Source: Flavobacteriaceae bacterium
Lineage (GTDB): Bacteria > Bacteroidota > Bacteroidia > Flavobacteriales > Flavobacteriaceae
NCBI GenBank assembly: GCA_947464335.1
Contig: CANHWG010000014.1
Location: 1-49,625, forward strand
Direction: 5' to 3'
Length of the DNA: 49,625 nucleotides
The notes under the pieces are model-generated. The model ran no database searches. It was not told the DNA's origin and saw only the letters and a program-made list of their open reading frames with translations. Made by a program: the position numbers and the translations under genes. Below, piece after piece: positions 19,701-27,687 of the stretch. Each line of letters starts with the position of its first letter. Position 1 is the first letter of the stretch.

Positions 19701-20189
19701 CTTGGCCCACGATTCGGAAAAGACATGGGTCTGATTGCCAAAGAGATACAAGGTTTTACAGCAGAACAAATCAATGAACTAGACAGTAAAGGGGAACTAT
19801 CGCTTGTTATATCGGGAAAAAGTATAATTTTAACATCTGATGACGTTGAGATTTCTTCACAAGATATCCCAGGTTGGTTAGTTGCCAATGCAAATGGAAT
19901 AACGGTTGCCTTAGACATCACTTTAACCGAAGAATTAATTGATGAAGGAATCGCAAGAGAATTGGTAAACCGAATTCAAAACATTAGAAAAGACAGTGGT
20001 TTTGAAGTGACGGATAAAATTAAGATTCATTTACAAGGGAATGATTTGCTAGAAAAAGCAGTTAAGGCAAATGAAAATTATATAAAATCAGAGACGCTTA
20101 CAGAAACACTAGAATTTGTAACCCAATTGAATAACGGAACTGAAATAGAATTTGACAGTATAAAAACAAGAATATTAATCTCAAAATAG
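16788..20189 (+). CDS. ileS: Isoleucyl-tRNA synthetase, IleRS2-like with swapped GIHH signature
   Basis: 1133 residues, a class I synthetase charging tRNA-Ile. The first signature lies in GPPSANGLPGIHH (48-60) and reads GIHH instead of the canonical HxGH. GWDTHGLPVE is at about 84-93, the editing domain at about 200-420, and KMSKR near 681-685. A long C-terminal region (about 900-1133) ends in a DUF5915-like domain, and no C-terminal zinc-ribbon cysteine cluster is seen. The length and C-terminal type match the eukaryote-like IleRS2 group, which is associated with low mupirocin sensitivity. It is followed 7 bp later by the DksA/TraR-like gene, so the two probably form an operon. Confidence 0.97.
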   Translation: MSTKFTEYKGLDLPTVASEVLDFWKKNNVFEQSVTSREGATPYVFFEGPPSANGLPGIHHVMARAIKDIFCRYKTQKGFQVKRKAGWDTHGLPVELGTEKELGITKEDIGKTISIEEYNEACKRTVMRYTDVWNDLTEKMGYWVDMEDPYVTYKSKYMESVWWLLKQIYNKDLLYKGYTIQPYSPKAGTGLSSHEVNQPGSYRDVTDTTVVAQFKTKSETLPNFLQGFGEVHILAWTTTPWTLPSNTALTVGPKIDYVLVKTFNQYTFDVVNVVLAKNLVGKQFGKIYFESTEASDFENFKEGDKKIPFQILTECKGADFVGICYEQLMPLALPYQNPENAFRVISGDFVTTEDGTGIVHTAPTFGADDAKVAKEATPEVPPMLVLDENGNLVPLVDLQGKFILGLGNYSGKYVKNEYYNDGEAPERSADVEIAIQLKEENKAFKVEKYVHSYPHCWRTDKPILYYPLDSWFIKITEIKDRMFNLNETINWKPKATGEGRFGNWLKNANDWNLSRSRYWGIPLPIWRTEDGAEEMLIGSIEELYNAIEKAIAAGFQKENPFQGFVVGNWSEENYDLVDLHKNVVDNIVLVSASGKPMKRESDLIDVWFDSGAMPYAQWHYPFENKDLIDENKAFPADFIAEGVDQTRGWFYTLHAIGTLVFDKIAYKNVVSNGLVLDKNGQKMSKRLGNAVDPFTTLAEYGPDATRWYMISNANPWDNLKFDIEGVAEVRRKFFGTLYNTYSFFALYANIDNFKYEEAEIPLNERPEIDRWILSELHTLIKTVDEAYTDYEPTKAARAISDFVQENLSNWYVRLCRRRFWKGEYEKDKIAAYQTLYTCLINVAKLSAPIAPFFMDKLYKDLTQTTHSEEFESVHLAKFPNSVENFVDKSLESKMMKAQTVSSLVLSLRKKEMIKVRQPLKKVMIPVLDNNQRAEIEAVSDLIKAEVNVKEIELLNDASGVLVKQIKPNFKALGPRFGKDMGLIAKEIQGFTAEQINELDSKGELSLVISGKSIILTSDDVEISSQDIPGWLVANANGITVALDITLTEELIDEGIARELVNRIQNIRKDSGFEVTDKIKIHLQGNDLLEKAVKANENYIKSETLTETLEFVTQLNNGTEIEFDSIKTRILISK

Positions 20190-20196
20190 TAAAAAG

Positions 20197-20577
20197 ATGG
20201 TAGAAGAAAAAATGAGATACTCGGATGCAGATTTAGCAGAGTTCAAAGAAATTATTTTAAACAAAATTGAAAAGGCAAAAGCCGATTTAGAGTTGATAAA
20301 AAGTGCCTATATGAATGATTTAAACAATGGTACCGATGATACATCTCCAACGTTTAAAGCATTTGAAGAAGGCAGTGAAACGATGTCTAAGGAAGCTAAT
20401 TCTCAATTAGCTATCCGTCAAGAAAAATTTATAAGAGATTTGAAAAATGCGCTATTCCGTGTAGAAAATAAAACATACGGTTTGTGTAAAGTTACTGGTA
20501 AACTTATTGGTAAGGAACGATTGAAAATAGTCCCTCATGCAACAATGAGTATTGAAGCTAAAAATTTACAGCGATAA
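20197..20577 (+). CDS. DksA/TraR-family protein with degenerate zinc finger
   Basis: 126 residues. An N-terminal coiled coil (about 8-85) and the C-terminal block YGLCKVTGKLIGKERL...PHATMSIEAKN have the layout of the DksA/TraR family, which acts in the RNA polymerase secondary channel. Only one cysteine of the usual C4 zinc site remains (in YGLC); the other positions are V/T, P/H and A/K-type residues. The acidic coiled-coil tip is not obviously DxxDxA. The start used is ATG 20197, 7 bp after ileS; ATG 20212 is an alternative. A strong terminator follows. Whether it still binds polymerase cannot be told from the sequence. Confidence 0.85.
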   Translation: MVEEKMRYSDADLAEFKEIILNKIEKAKADLELIKSAYMNDLNNGTDDTSPTFKAFEEGSETMSKEANSQLAIRQEKFIRDLKNALFRVENKTYGLCKVTGKLIGKERLKIVPHATMSIEAKNLQR

Positions 20578-20591
20578 TGACTTAAAAAAAT

Positions 20592-20626
20592 AAAAGTAGC
20601 GCTCCTAACGGAGCGTTACTTTTTAG
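20592..20626 (+). terminator. Terminator after the DksA-like gene
   Basis: AAAAGTAGCGCTCC (20592-20605) pairs with GGAGCGTTACTTTT (20610-20623) through one G-T wobble around a 4-nt loop, followed by T residues. Confidence 0.88.
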
Positions 20627-20637
20627 AAAAATAATAC

Positions 20638-20645
20638 TATTTTTG
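20638..20645 (+). promoter_or_regulatory. -7 box (TATTTTTG) for lspA
   Basis: An exact TAnnTTTG match. It overlaps a TTG codon at 20643 that opens a longer frame, which argues for lspA starting at ATG 20697 with a leader of about 48 nt. Confidence 0.55.
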
Positions 20646-20696
20646 CCCCACCCGAGGCCGAAGTCCGAACTGTACGAAGTAATTAAAAATCTGAAA

Positions 20697-21320
20697 ATGT
20701 CCTTAAGAAATTCCATTTTAATCATTGCAATCATTTTATTAGTAGACCAATTTGTCAAAATCTATATCAAAACCAATTTTGTATATGGTGAGGCAGGTCA
20801 AATTGATGTTGCTAGTTGGTTTAAAATATTACTAATTGAGAACGAAGGAATGGCTTGGGGAACCAAAATTCCGGGCACCCACGGAAAGTTAATATTAACT
20901 ATTTTTAGAATTTTTGCTGTTTTTGGAATTGGATATTGGCTATATGACGCAAGTACCAAACACAGTTCTAAATATCTAATGGTTGCCATTGCACTAATTT
21001 TTGCTGGTGCATTAGGTAATATTATAGATTCGGTTTTTTATGGTGTTATCTTTGACGATAGTTATGGTCATTTGGCAACTTTATTTTCAGACAACCCTTC
21101 TGGGACTTGGTTTCACGGAAGAGTGGTTGACATGTTATACTTCCCAATTTACGAAGGTACTTTTCCCGAGTGGCTCCCAGTATACGGTGGTCAACCATTT
21201 AAATTCTTTAATGCTATTTTCAACATTGCCGATATGGCGATTTCAACAGGTGTTGGGATTTTGATTGTATTTAACAAAAAAGCATTTGCTAAAAAGACTT
21301 CTATAGGAACGAATAGCTAG
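20697..21320 (+). CDS. lspA: Lipoprotein signal peptidase (signal peptidase II)
   Basis: 207 residues from ATG 20697. LspA is the inner-membrane aspartyl protease that cleaves prolipoproteins at the lipobox cysteine. Four membrane segments are visible (about 5-22, 65-85, 92-115 and 175-195). The two catalytic aspartates are D145 in GRVVDMLYFP and D179 in FNIADMAIS, and the conserved GNIIDSVFYG box is present. It carries a longer periplasmic insertion between GNIID and GRVVD than E. coli LspA. Its substrates in this window would include the lipoproteins near 30.4-32.2 kb and 38.8 kb. The 3' end overlaps the converging cyclo-ligase gene by 20 bp. Confidence 0.94.
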   Translation: MSLRNSILIIAIILLVDQFVKIYIKTNFVYGEAGQIDVASWFKILLIENEGMAWGTKIPGTHGKLILTIFRIFAVFGIGYWLYDASTKHSSKYLMVAIALIFAGALGNIIDSVFYGVIFDDSYGHLATLFSDNPSGTWFHGRVVDMLYFPIYEGTFPEWLPVYGGQPFKFFNAIFNIADMAISTGVGILIVFNKKAFAKKTSIGTNS

Positions 21321-21867
21321 TTGTTGGTGTAACGCAATAATCCAATCGAATATCCGTTTCAAAAACATCATCAATAGTTTCTTCAGGTTCGAAGAATGAA
21401 AAACCAATTTTGATAACCTCTTTATTGCATTTAGATAAAAATTTATCGTAAAAACCTTTGCCATATCCTACCCGGTTTCCTTTTTTATCATACGCTAAGA
21501 GCGGAACAAATACAACTTGAATCTTTGAGTTTGGAACTTCAATTCCGTCTATAGGTTCATAAATATTGTATTCGTTTTTTTGGAATTTGGTACTATCTGT
21601 TAACAGATAGTTTGTCATATCGAGTGTTTTGAAATTACTTTTAGCGACTACAATTTCCTTGTCTTTTCCTGCTAAAATTTGAAGAATAAACTCGGTGTCT
21701 ACTTCTTTTTGTTCTTCTATAGTCAGAAACAAATGAAAATAAGTGTTGTCCCAAATGTCTAATGGCAGCAATCGATTGGCAATTGCTAAACTCTTGTCTT
21801 CAATTTCGTCAAGTGATAATTCTTGGCGCAAGACTTTGTATTTAGCTCGGAGCTCTTTTTTATTCAT
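21301..21867 (-). CDS. 5-formyltetrahydrofolate cyclo-ligase
   Basis: 188 residues. The enzyme (MTHFS/YgfA family) converts 5-formyl-THF to 5,10-methenyl-THF using ATP. The N-terminal KKELRAKYKVLRQEL basic helix and the conserved GNRVGYGKGFYDKFL loop near residues 130-144 identify it; length is typical. The stop region overlaps the lspA 3' end by 20 bp on the opposite strand. The ATG is only 4 nt from its own -7 box (21872-21879, minus strand), so the mRNA may be nearly leaderless. The promoter region is shared back to back with uvrC. Confidence 0.92.
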   Translation of the reverse strand: MNKKELRAKYKVLRQELSLDEIEDKSLAIANRLLPLDIWDNTYFHLFLTIEEQKEVDTEFILQILAGKDKEIVVAKSNFKTLDMTNYLLTDSTKFQKNEYNIYEPIDGIEVPNSKIQVVFVPLLAYDKKGNRVGYGKGFYDKFLSKCNKEVIKIGFSFFEPEETIDDVFETDIRLDYCVTPTTSYSFL

Positions 21868-21871
21868 AATC

Positions 21872-21879
21872 CAAAAGTA
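21872..21879 (-). promoter_or_regulatory. -7 box (TACTTTTG) for the cyclo-ligase gene
   Basis: Read on the minus strand this is TACTTTTG, an exact TAnnTTTG match. It ends 4 nt from the ATG, predicting a leader of zero to a few nt. Confidence 0.5.
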
Positions 21880-21891
21880 CTTTAATTTTTA

Positions 21892-21899
21892 TAACTTTG
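21892..21899 (+). promoter_or_regulatory. -7 box (TAACTTTG) for uvrC
   Basis: An exact TAnnTTTG match 20 bp before ATG 21920, and only 12 bp from the opposite-strand -7 box of the cyclo-ligase gene. Confidence 0.55.
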
Positions 21900-21919
21900 A
21901 AATCAATCAAAAGTCAAAA

Positions 21920-23719
21920 ATGTCGCTGCCTTCAATAGAACTTCAATTACAAACGCTCCCAGATGGTCCTGGTGTATATCAGTATTATGACAAGGAAGGA
22001 AAAATTTTATATGTTGGAAAAGCCAAAAACTTAAAAAAAAGAGTAGCATCTTATTTTAATAAGCTACACGATAATGCCAAGACTAACCTCTTGGTGAAAA
22101 AGATAGTTGAAATAAAACACATCGTGGTTTCATCAGAACAAGATGCGCTTTTGTTAGAAAACAATTTAATAAAAAAACTACAGCCACGATACAATGTATT
22201 GTTGCGTGATGACAAGACATATCCTTGGATTTGCATCAAAAAAGAACCTTTCTCACGCATTTTTCCAACTAGAAGAATGACTAAAGATGGCTCTGAATAT
22301 TTTGGCCCGTATACCAATTTCAAAACCGTAAATACTATATTAGATTTAATCAAAGAATTGTATCCACTTAGAACATGTAACTATGATTTAAGTGATGTTA
22401 ATATCAATTCAGGCAAATACAAAGTGTGTTTAGAATATCATATTGGTAATTGTAAAGGTCCATGTGAAGGTTATGAAAAATTCGAAGATTATCAAAAACA
22501 AGTAGATGCCGTTCGTGAAATTCTGAAAGGGAATTTCAAAAACAGTTTGCGTGATTTTAAAAAAATGATGCACGAATTGGCAATAGAAATGAAGTTTGAA
22601 GCAGCACAAAAAATAAAAGAGAAAATAGAAGTTTTAGAAAACTATCAATCTAGATCGACCATCTTAAACCCCAAAATATCAAATGTCGATGTGTTTTCAA
22701 TAGTATCTGATGAAACTATGGCCTATATCAACTTTTTACAAATATCATTTGGTGCTATCATTCGATCTTTTACGTTAGAGCTTAAAAAAAAATTAGATGA
22801 GACCGATGAAGAACTTCTAGAATTGGCGGTCGTTGAACTTCGGGAAAGGTTTCATTTAACTTCTAAAGAAATCATTCTGCCTTTTGCTTTAGATTTTGGC
22901 TCAACAATAAAGGTCACTGTTCCGGTACTTGGCGATAAAAAACAAATTTTAGAATTATCGCAACGCAATGCCAAATACCAGCGATTAGAGCAACTAAAAC
23001 AAATTCAAATTGTTGATCCGGAAAGACACGTAAACCGAATTATGGCGCAAATGCAAAAAGATTTGCGGCTATCTGTTGAACCGAGACATATTGAATGTTT
23101 TGACAACTCAAACATACAAGGCACGAATCCCGTTTCGGCTTGCGTGGTTTTTAAAGACGGAAAGCCAAGCAAAAAAGACTACCGCCACTTTAACATTAAA
23201 ACCGTAGAAGGACCGAATGATTTTGCCTCTATGGAAGAAGTAGTATATCGGCGATATAAGCGACTATTAGACGAAAACCAACCGTTGCCACAATTAATAA
23301 TTATTGATGGTGGAAAGGGACAATTATCATCGGCATTAAAAAGTATGGATGATTTAGGGTTACGCGGAAAAATCGCCATTATTGGAATTGCCAAAAGATT
23401 GGAAGAATTATTTTATCCTGGTGATTCGGTGCCATTATATTTAGACAAAAAATCGGAAACACTTAAAATTATTCAACAATTGCGAAACGAAGCGCATCGT
23501 TTTGGAATTACGCATCATCGAGACAAACGAAGTAAATCTGCCTTGAATTCGACTATAGAACTTATTCCGGGAATTGGAGAAAAGACCATGCTAATGTTGT
23601 TAAAACATTTTAAAAGTGTTAAAAGATTGAAATTAGCCACCGAAAAAGAAATTTCAGAGGTTGTTGGAGTATCAAAAGCCAAAAAAATTTCCGAATTTTA
23701 CAACATAAGTAAGCCCTAA
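21920..23719 (+). CDS. uvrC: Excinuclease ABC subunit UvrC
   Basis: 599 residues from ATG 21920. UvrC makes both incisions in nucleotide excision repair. In order: GIY-YIG domain (GPGVYQYYDKEGKILYVGKAKNLKKR, about 14-90), cysteine cluster region (about 160-190), UVR motif for UvrB (about 205-245), RNase H-like endonuclease domain (ECFDNSNIQGTNPV, YRHFNIK, IDGGKGQ, about 370-530) and a helix-hairpin-helix end (IPGIGEKT, VVGVSKAKK). The frame is open further upstream to 21743, but that part is antisense to the cyclo-ligase gene and precedes the -7 box. The patatin gene begins at the base after the stop codon. Confidence 0.97.
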   Translation: MSLPSIELQLQTLPDGPGVYQYYDKEGKILYVGKAKNLKKRVASYFNKLHDNAKTNLLVKKIVEIKHIVVSSEQDALLLENNLIKKLQPRYNVLLRDDKTYPWICIKKEPFSRIFPTRRMTKDGSEYFGPYTNFKTVNTILDLIKELYPLRTCNYDLSDVNINSGKYKVCLEYHIGNCKGPCEGYEKFEDYQKQVDAVREILKGNFKNSLRDFKKMMHELAIEMKFEAAQKIKEKIEVLENYQSRSTILNPKISNVDVFSIVSDETMAYINFLQISFGAIIRSFTLELKKKLDETDEELLELAVVELRERFHLTSKEIILPFALDFGSTIKVTVPVLGDKKQILELSQRNAKYQRLEQLKQIQIVDPERHVNRIMAQMQKDLRLSVEPRHIECFDNSNIQGTNPVSACVVFKDGKPSKKDYRHFNIKTVEGPNDFASMEEVVYRRYKRLLDENQPLPQLIIIDGGKGQLSSALKSMDDLGLRGKIAIIGIAKRLEELFYPGDSVPLYLDKKSETLKIIQQLRNEAHRFGITHHRDKRSKSALNSTIELIPGIGEKTMLMLLKHFKSVKRLKLATEKEISEVVGVSKAKKISEFYNISKP

Positions 23720-25987
23720 ATGTATAAAGAGCCATTTGCCAAAAGCCATTTGCCAAAAGCCAAAAGAAATTTTGTTGCTATTGCGTGCTGTCTGATGCCT
23801 ATTGCCTTTTTATTGCTGCCAATCATTACATTTTCACAAGAAGTGTCAAAACGTCCCAAGGTAGGCCTAGTGCTTAGCGGTGGTGGAGCTAAAGGCTTTG
23901 CACACATAGGCGTTTTAAAAGTACTCGAGCAAGCAGGGGTAAAAGTTGATTATATTTCAGGAACAAGTATGGGAGCTGTTGTTGGTGGATTATATGCCTC
24001 TGGTTATAGTGCAACACAAATAGATTCTATTTTTTTTCACACCGACTTCGACGAATTGCTTCAAGATTATATTCCCCGTTCATCCAAAAACTTTTACGAA
24101 AAGCGAAATGATCAAATGTATGCATTGGTTTTGCCTTTCGACAAATTAAAAATTGGTATTCCTATTGCGCTTTCTAAAGGAATGTATAACTATAATCTTT
24201 TGTCAAAACTCACCCACAAAGTGAGACATGTAAGAGATTTTAGCAAACTTCCTATTCCCTTTTTGTGTATCGCAACTGATATAGAAAAAGGAGAACAGGT
24301 CATATTAAAAGAAGGCTATTTAGCCCAAGCCATGTTGGCAAGTTCTGCATTTCCTTCTTTATTTTCTCCTGTAGAAATAGAGGGTAAACAATTAATTGAC
24401 GGAGGTGTCATTAACAATTATCCGGTTGAAGAAATTCGTAAAATGGGAGCTGATATTGTTATAGGAGTAGATGTTCAAGATGATTTAAAAGACCGAAATT
24501 CTTTAAATGATGCGACACGGATTTTAGTCCAAATTACCAATCTAGACATGATAAAGGTAATGAAGGAAAAACAAAAACAAACAGACGTTTATATTAAACC
24601 CGATGTTAAAGACTATGGTGTAATTTCATTTAGCGAAGGACGCTCAATAATCAAGAAAGGCGAAGAAGCTTCATTCGCAGTTTATGAACAGATTCAAAAG
24701 TTAGCAAATTCATCCGAAACCTATATTACAAATCATATGAATGTGAGCAACGACTCGCTAAAAATTAAAAATATATCCATTAACAAATTAGAAAATTATA
24801 CTAGAGCTTATGTTTTGGGTAAACTTAATTTTAAAAAAGGGAAAAAAGTATCTTATGAAGATTTAAAAACTGGTATAAACAATATTAATGCTACTCAGAA
24901 CTTCAGCAAAATAAGTTACACCATTGAAAATAAAGAAAATGACGATGAGTTAAAATTAAGCTTAACTGAAAATCCTACCAAAACCTTTTTAAAGTTTGGA
25001 ATACATTATGACGGATTATACAAAAGTGCTGTTTTGGCAAACATAACTCAAAAAAAATCGTTGTTTAAAAACGACGTAGCATCTCTAGATATTGGACTTG
25101 GAGATAATATCAGGTATAATTTTGATTATTATATAGACAATGGGTTTTATTGGAGTTTTGGTGTAAAATCGCGTTATAATACTTTTAATAAAAATGTAAC
25201 AACCGATTTTAGAAATGGGGAATTATTGGCGCAAATTGGCTTGAATAATATCAACATCGATTTTTCAGACCTAACCCATCAGGTTTATATGCAAACTATT
25301 TTTATCCAGAAATTCTTAATTGGCGCAGGAGTAGAACATAAATATTTAAAAATAAAATCAGACAACCTTGAGAATATAAATCCAACTTTCGAAAAAAGTA
25401 GTTATCTAAGTGTTTTTGGTTATATGAACTTTGATTCGTATGATAATAAACTCTTTCCCAAAAAAGGATGGATGTTCTCTGGTGATGTTCAATCGTTTTT
25501 AGATTCTTCCGATTATACCAATGAATTTAGTCGTTTTACGATTGCTAAAGGAGAAATAGGTGTTGTCAAATCGATAAATAAAAAAACAACCTTAAAATTT
25601 CAGTCTGAAGCTGGAGTAAGTTTTGGGGGTAACAGCGTCCATTTTTTTGATTTCGTTTTAGGTGGCTATGGATTTAATACTATCAACAATTTCAAGCCTT
25701 TTTATGGTTATGATTTTTTAAGTATAGCCGGAAATAGTTATATTAAATCGTGTTTTACTTTTGACTATGAGTTTTTAAAGAAGAACCATTTTAATTTTGC
25801 TGCCAATTATGCGAACGTGCAGGACGGATTATTTGAAAACGGAAATTGGCTTTCAAAACCTAACTTTAACGGATATGCAGTTGGTTACGCCTTAGAATCA
25901 ATTATTGGTCCTGTTGAAATTAAATACTCTTGGTCTCCAGAATTAAATAGAGGATATGCTTATTTTGCTGTTGGTTTTTCATTTTAA
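23720..25987 (+). CDS. Patatin-like phospholipase with C-terminal outer-membrane barrel
   Basis: 755 residues. After a signal sequence (about 17-40) comes a patatin domain: oxyanion loop GGGAKG (54-59), nucleophile motif GTSMG with Ser83, and catalytic Asp in DGGVINNYP near 226. A POTRA-like segment (about 350-425) and a BamA/surface-antigen-type barrel to the end (terminal AYFAVGFSF) follow. This is the architecture of PlpD-type type Vd secreted or surface-held lipases. The start codon directly follows the uvrC stop, suggesting translational coupling. Residues 4-16 are encoded by a 14-bp tandem repeat, so the n-region of the signal peptide is repeat-derived; ATG 23795 (residue 26) is a possible but less basic alternative start. 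Confidence 0.9.
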   Translation: MYKEPFAKSHLPKAKRNFVAIACCLMPIAFLLLPIITFSQEVSKRPKVGLVLSGGGAKGFAHIGVLKVLEQAGVKVDYISGTSMGAVVGGLYASGYSATQIDSIFFHTDFDELLQDYIPRSSKNFYEKRNDQMYALVLPFDKLKIGIPIALSKGMYNYNLLSKLTHKVRHVRDFSKLPIPFLCIATDIEKGEQVILKEGYLAQAMLASSAFPSLFSPVEIEGKQLIDGGVINNYPVEEIRKMGADIVIGVDVQDDLKDRNSLNDATRILVQITNLDMIKVMKEKQKQTDVYIKPDVKDYGVISFSEGRSIIKKGEEASFAVYEQIQKLANSSETYITNHMNVSNDSLKIKNISINKLENYTRAYVLGKLNFKKGKKVSYEDLKTGINNINATQNFSKISYTIENKENDDELKLSLTENPTKTFLKFGIHYDGLYKSAVLANITQKKSLFKNDVASLDIGLGDNIRYNFDYYIDNGFYWSFGVKSRYNTFNKNVTTDFRNGELLAQIGLNNINIDFSDLTHQVYMQTIFIQKFLIGAGVEHKYLKIKSDNLENINPTFEKSSYLSVFGYMNFDSYDNKLFPKKGWMFSGDVQSFLDSSDYTNEFSRFTIAKGEIGVVKSINKKTTLKFQSEAGVSFGGNSVHFFDFVLGGYGFNTINNFKPFYGYDFLSIAGNSYIKSCFTFDYEFLKKNHFNFAANYANVQDGLFENGNWLSKPNFNGYAVGYALESIIGPVEIKYSWSPELNRGYAYFAVGFSF
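23730..23766 (+). repeat. 14-bp tandem repeat at the patatin gene start
   Basis: AGCCATTTGCCAAA is present at 23730-23743 and 23744-23757, followed by a partial third unit to 23766. The words GCCAAAAGCCAT and TGCCTATTGCC around it also occur in the spacer before the DUF58 gene (44384-44434), suggesting a dispersed repeat. Confidence 0.75.
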
Positions 25988-26027
25988 CACCAATACTATT
26001 CTTTTTTTCATTATTAAAATAAAAAAC

Positions 26028-26035
26028 TATATTTG
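26028..26035 (+). promoter_or_regulatory. -7 box (TATATTTG) for the APC permease
   Basis: An exact TAnnTTTG match; the permease ATG is at 26068, giving a leader of about 30 nt. Confidence 0.5.
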
Positions 26036-26067
26036 AAACGATTAACTTTAACTAAAACCACCTTAAT

Positions 26068-27549
26068 ATGTCTATTTGGAAAAGAAAACCAATGGCGCTA
26101 CTATTAGCAGAAGCCTCAGAATCTGAAAAAGGATTAAAAAGAACATTGACCGCATGGTCTCTAGTTGCTTTAGGAATTGGCGCAATAATTGGTGCTGGAC
26201 TTTTTGTAAGAACAGCTACTGCAGCAGCACAAAATGCTGGTCCATCTGTAACTATTGGATTTATTGTTGCCGCTATTGGTTGTGCTTTAGCTGGATTATG
26301 TTATGCTGAATTATCTTCCTCTATTCCTATTGCCGGAAGTGCTTATACTTACACTTACGCCACTATGGGTGAATTCCTTGCTTGGATTATCGGATGGGAT
26401 TTAATTTTAGAATATGCCGTAGGTGCTGCTACTGTTGGTATCGCTTGGAGTGAATACCTCAACAATCTGCTGGTCAATGTGCTCCATGTGAGCCCAATTC
26501 CGTATGAGTTTTGTCATTCGCCTTTTCAAACTTCTTTGGATGGTGTAAACGGAATTATCAATTTACCTGCTTTATTTATCGTTGGAGCAATCAGTTTGCT
26601 TTTGATAAAAGGAACGCAAGAATCTGCTTTTGTAAACGGAATTATTGTAGTGGTAAAAGTGGCAATTGTAATAATGATTATAGTGTTTGGATGGAGTTTT
26701 ATAGACGATGCGAATCACACTCCTTATATCCCAGAACCGGGCATCTTTACTGACGAACATGGCATTGGTCATAGTTTTGGGGGTATTATGGGAATATTAG
26801 GCGCAGCCGGAACGGTTTTCTTCGCCTTCATAGGATTTGATGCCGTAAGTACGGCCGCACAAGAAACCAAAAACCCAAAACGTGATATGCCTATTGGAAT
26901 TTTAGGTTCATTGGCTATTTGTACTGTTTTATACATCCTATTTGCACACGTCTTAACAGGATTAGAATCGGTAGAATTTTTTAGAACAGGTGGAAAAGAA
27001 GCTTCTGTAGCTAATGCTATAGCATCTTCAATGCCAGGATATGAATGGTTAGGTCAATTTGTAACGGTAGCTATTTTAGCCGGTTTCTCTTCTGTTATTT
27101 TAGTAATGTTATTGGGGCAATCTAGAGTTTTCTATTCTATGGGTAAAGATGGTTTGTTGCCAAAAGCTTTTAGTGAAGTACATCCAAAATATAAAACACC
27201 ATACAAAGCTAACTTAGCGATTTTAGTTATCGTGGGTCTTTTCGCTGCTTTTGTTCCAGGTGATATTGTAGGTGATATGACAAGTATCGGAACTTTATTT
27301 GCCTTCATATTAGTTTGTATTTCTGTAATAGTTTTGAGAAAAACAGAACCAAATATGAAACGTGAATTTAAAACTCCTTTTGTTCCATTAGTACCTATTT
27401 TAGGAATTCTAGTTTGTTTGTCCATGATTTACGGTTTAGGATGGACAAACTGGTTAAGACTAATTGGTTGGCTGGCATTAGGTTTCATCGTCTACTTTGG
27501 ATACAGTAAAAAAAGAAGTAAGCTGAACAATCCAGATAATAAAGAATAA
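26068..27549 (+). CDS. APC-family amino acid permease
   Basis: 493 residues with about 12 hydrophobic membrane spans. The first helix carries GIGAIIGAGLFVRTA, the glycine-rich substrate-binding break of APC transporters (TC 2.A.3), and FAFIGFDAVSTAAQETKNPKRDMPIGI is the conserved helix 6 region. It most resembles the cationic amino acid transporter/YfnA group. Its substrate cannot be fixed from sequence; the tyrosine-degradation genes that follow (after a terminator) make an amino acid feeding that pathway plausible. It has its own promoter and terminator. Confidence 0.92.
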   Translation: MSIWKRKPMALLLAEASESEKGLKRTLTAWSLVALGIGAIIGAGLFVRTATAAAQNAGPSVTIGFIVAAIGCALAGLCYAELSSSIPIAGSAYTYTYATMGEFLAWIIGWDLILEYAVGAATVGIAWSEYLNNLLVNVLHVSPIPYEFCHSPFQTSLDGVNGIINLPALFIVGAISLLLIKGTQESAFVNGIIVVVKVAIVIMIIVFGWSFIDDANHTPYIPEPGIFTDEHGIGHSFGGIMGILGAAGTVFFAFIGFDAVSTAAQETKNPKRDMPIGILGSLAICTVLYILFAHVLTGLESVEFFRTGGKEASVANAIASSMPGYEWLGQFVTVAILAGFSSVILVMLLGQSRVFYSMGKDGLLPKAFSEVHPKYKTPYKANLAILVIVGLFAAFVPGDIVGDMTSIGTLFAFILVCISVIVLRKTEPNMKREFKTPFVPLVPILGILVCLSMIYGLGWTNWLRLIGWLALGFIVYFGYSKKRSKLNNPDNKE

Positions 27550-27570
27550 TTCGACTATAAATTGTTATCC

Positions 27571-27617
27571 AAAAGGATTAGAGAGTCTATCAAAACTCTT
27601 TAATCCTTTTTTGTTTT
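27571..27617 (+). terminator. Terminator after the APC permease
   Basis: AAAAGGATTAGAGAGT (27571-27586) pairs with ACTCTTTAATCCTTTT (27595-27610) with one mismatch, followed by a T-rich tract. Confidence 0.87.
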
Positions 27618-27660
27618 TTAAAAAATTGTCAATTATCATTTTTAGAATTCATATTATTAC

Positions 27661-27668
27661 GATATTTG
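27661..27668 (+). promoter_or_regulatory. Possible -7 box (GATATTTG) for the 24-residue ORF
   Basis: One mismatch to TAnnTTTG, 19 bp upstream of ATG 27688 and downstream of the permease terminator. Confidence 0.3.
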
Positions 27669-27687
27669 TATAGTAAAAAATCATAAA

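Noticed and set aside
21743..21919. N-terminal extension of uvrC by 59 residues
   Set aside because: It is antisense to the cyclo-ligase gene and lies upstream of the uvrC -7 box; known UvrC proteins start near ATG 21920.
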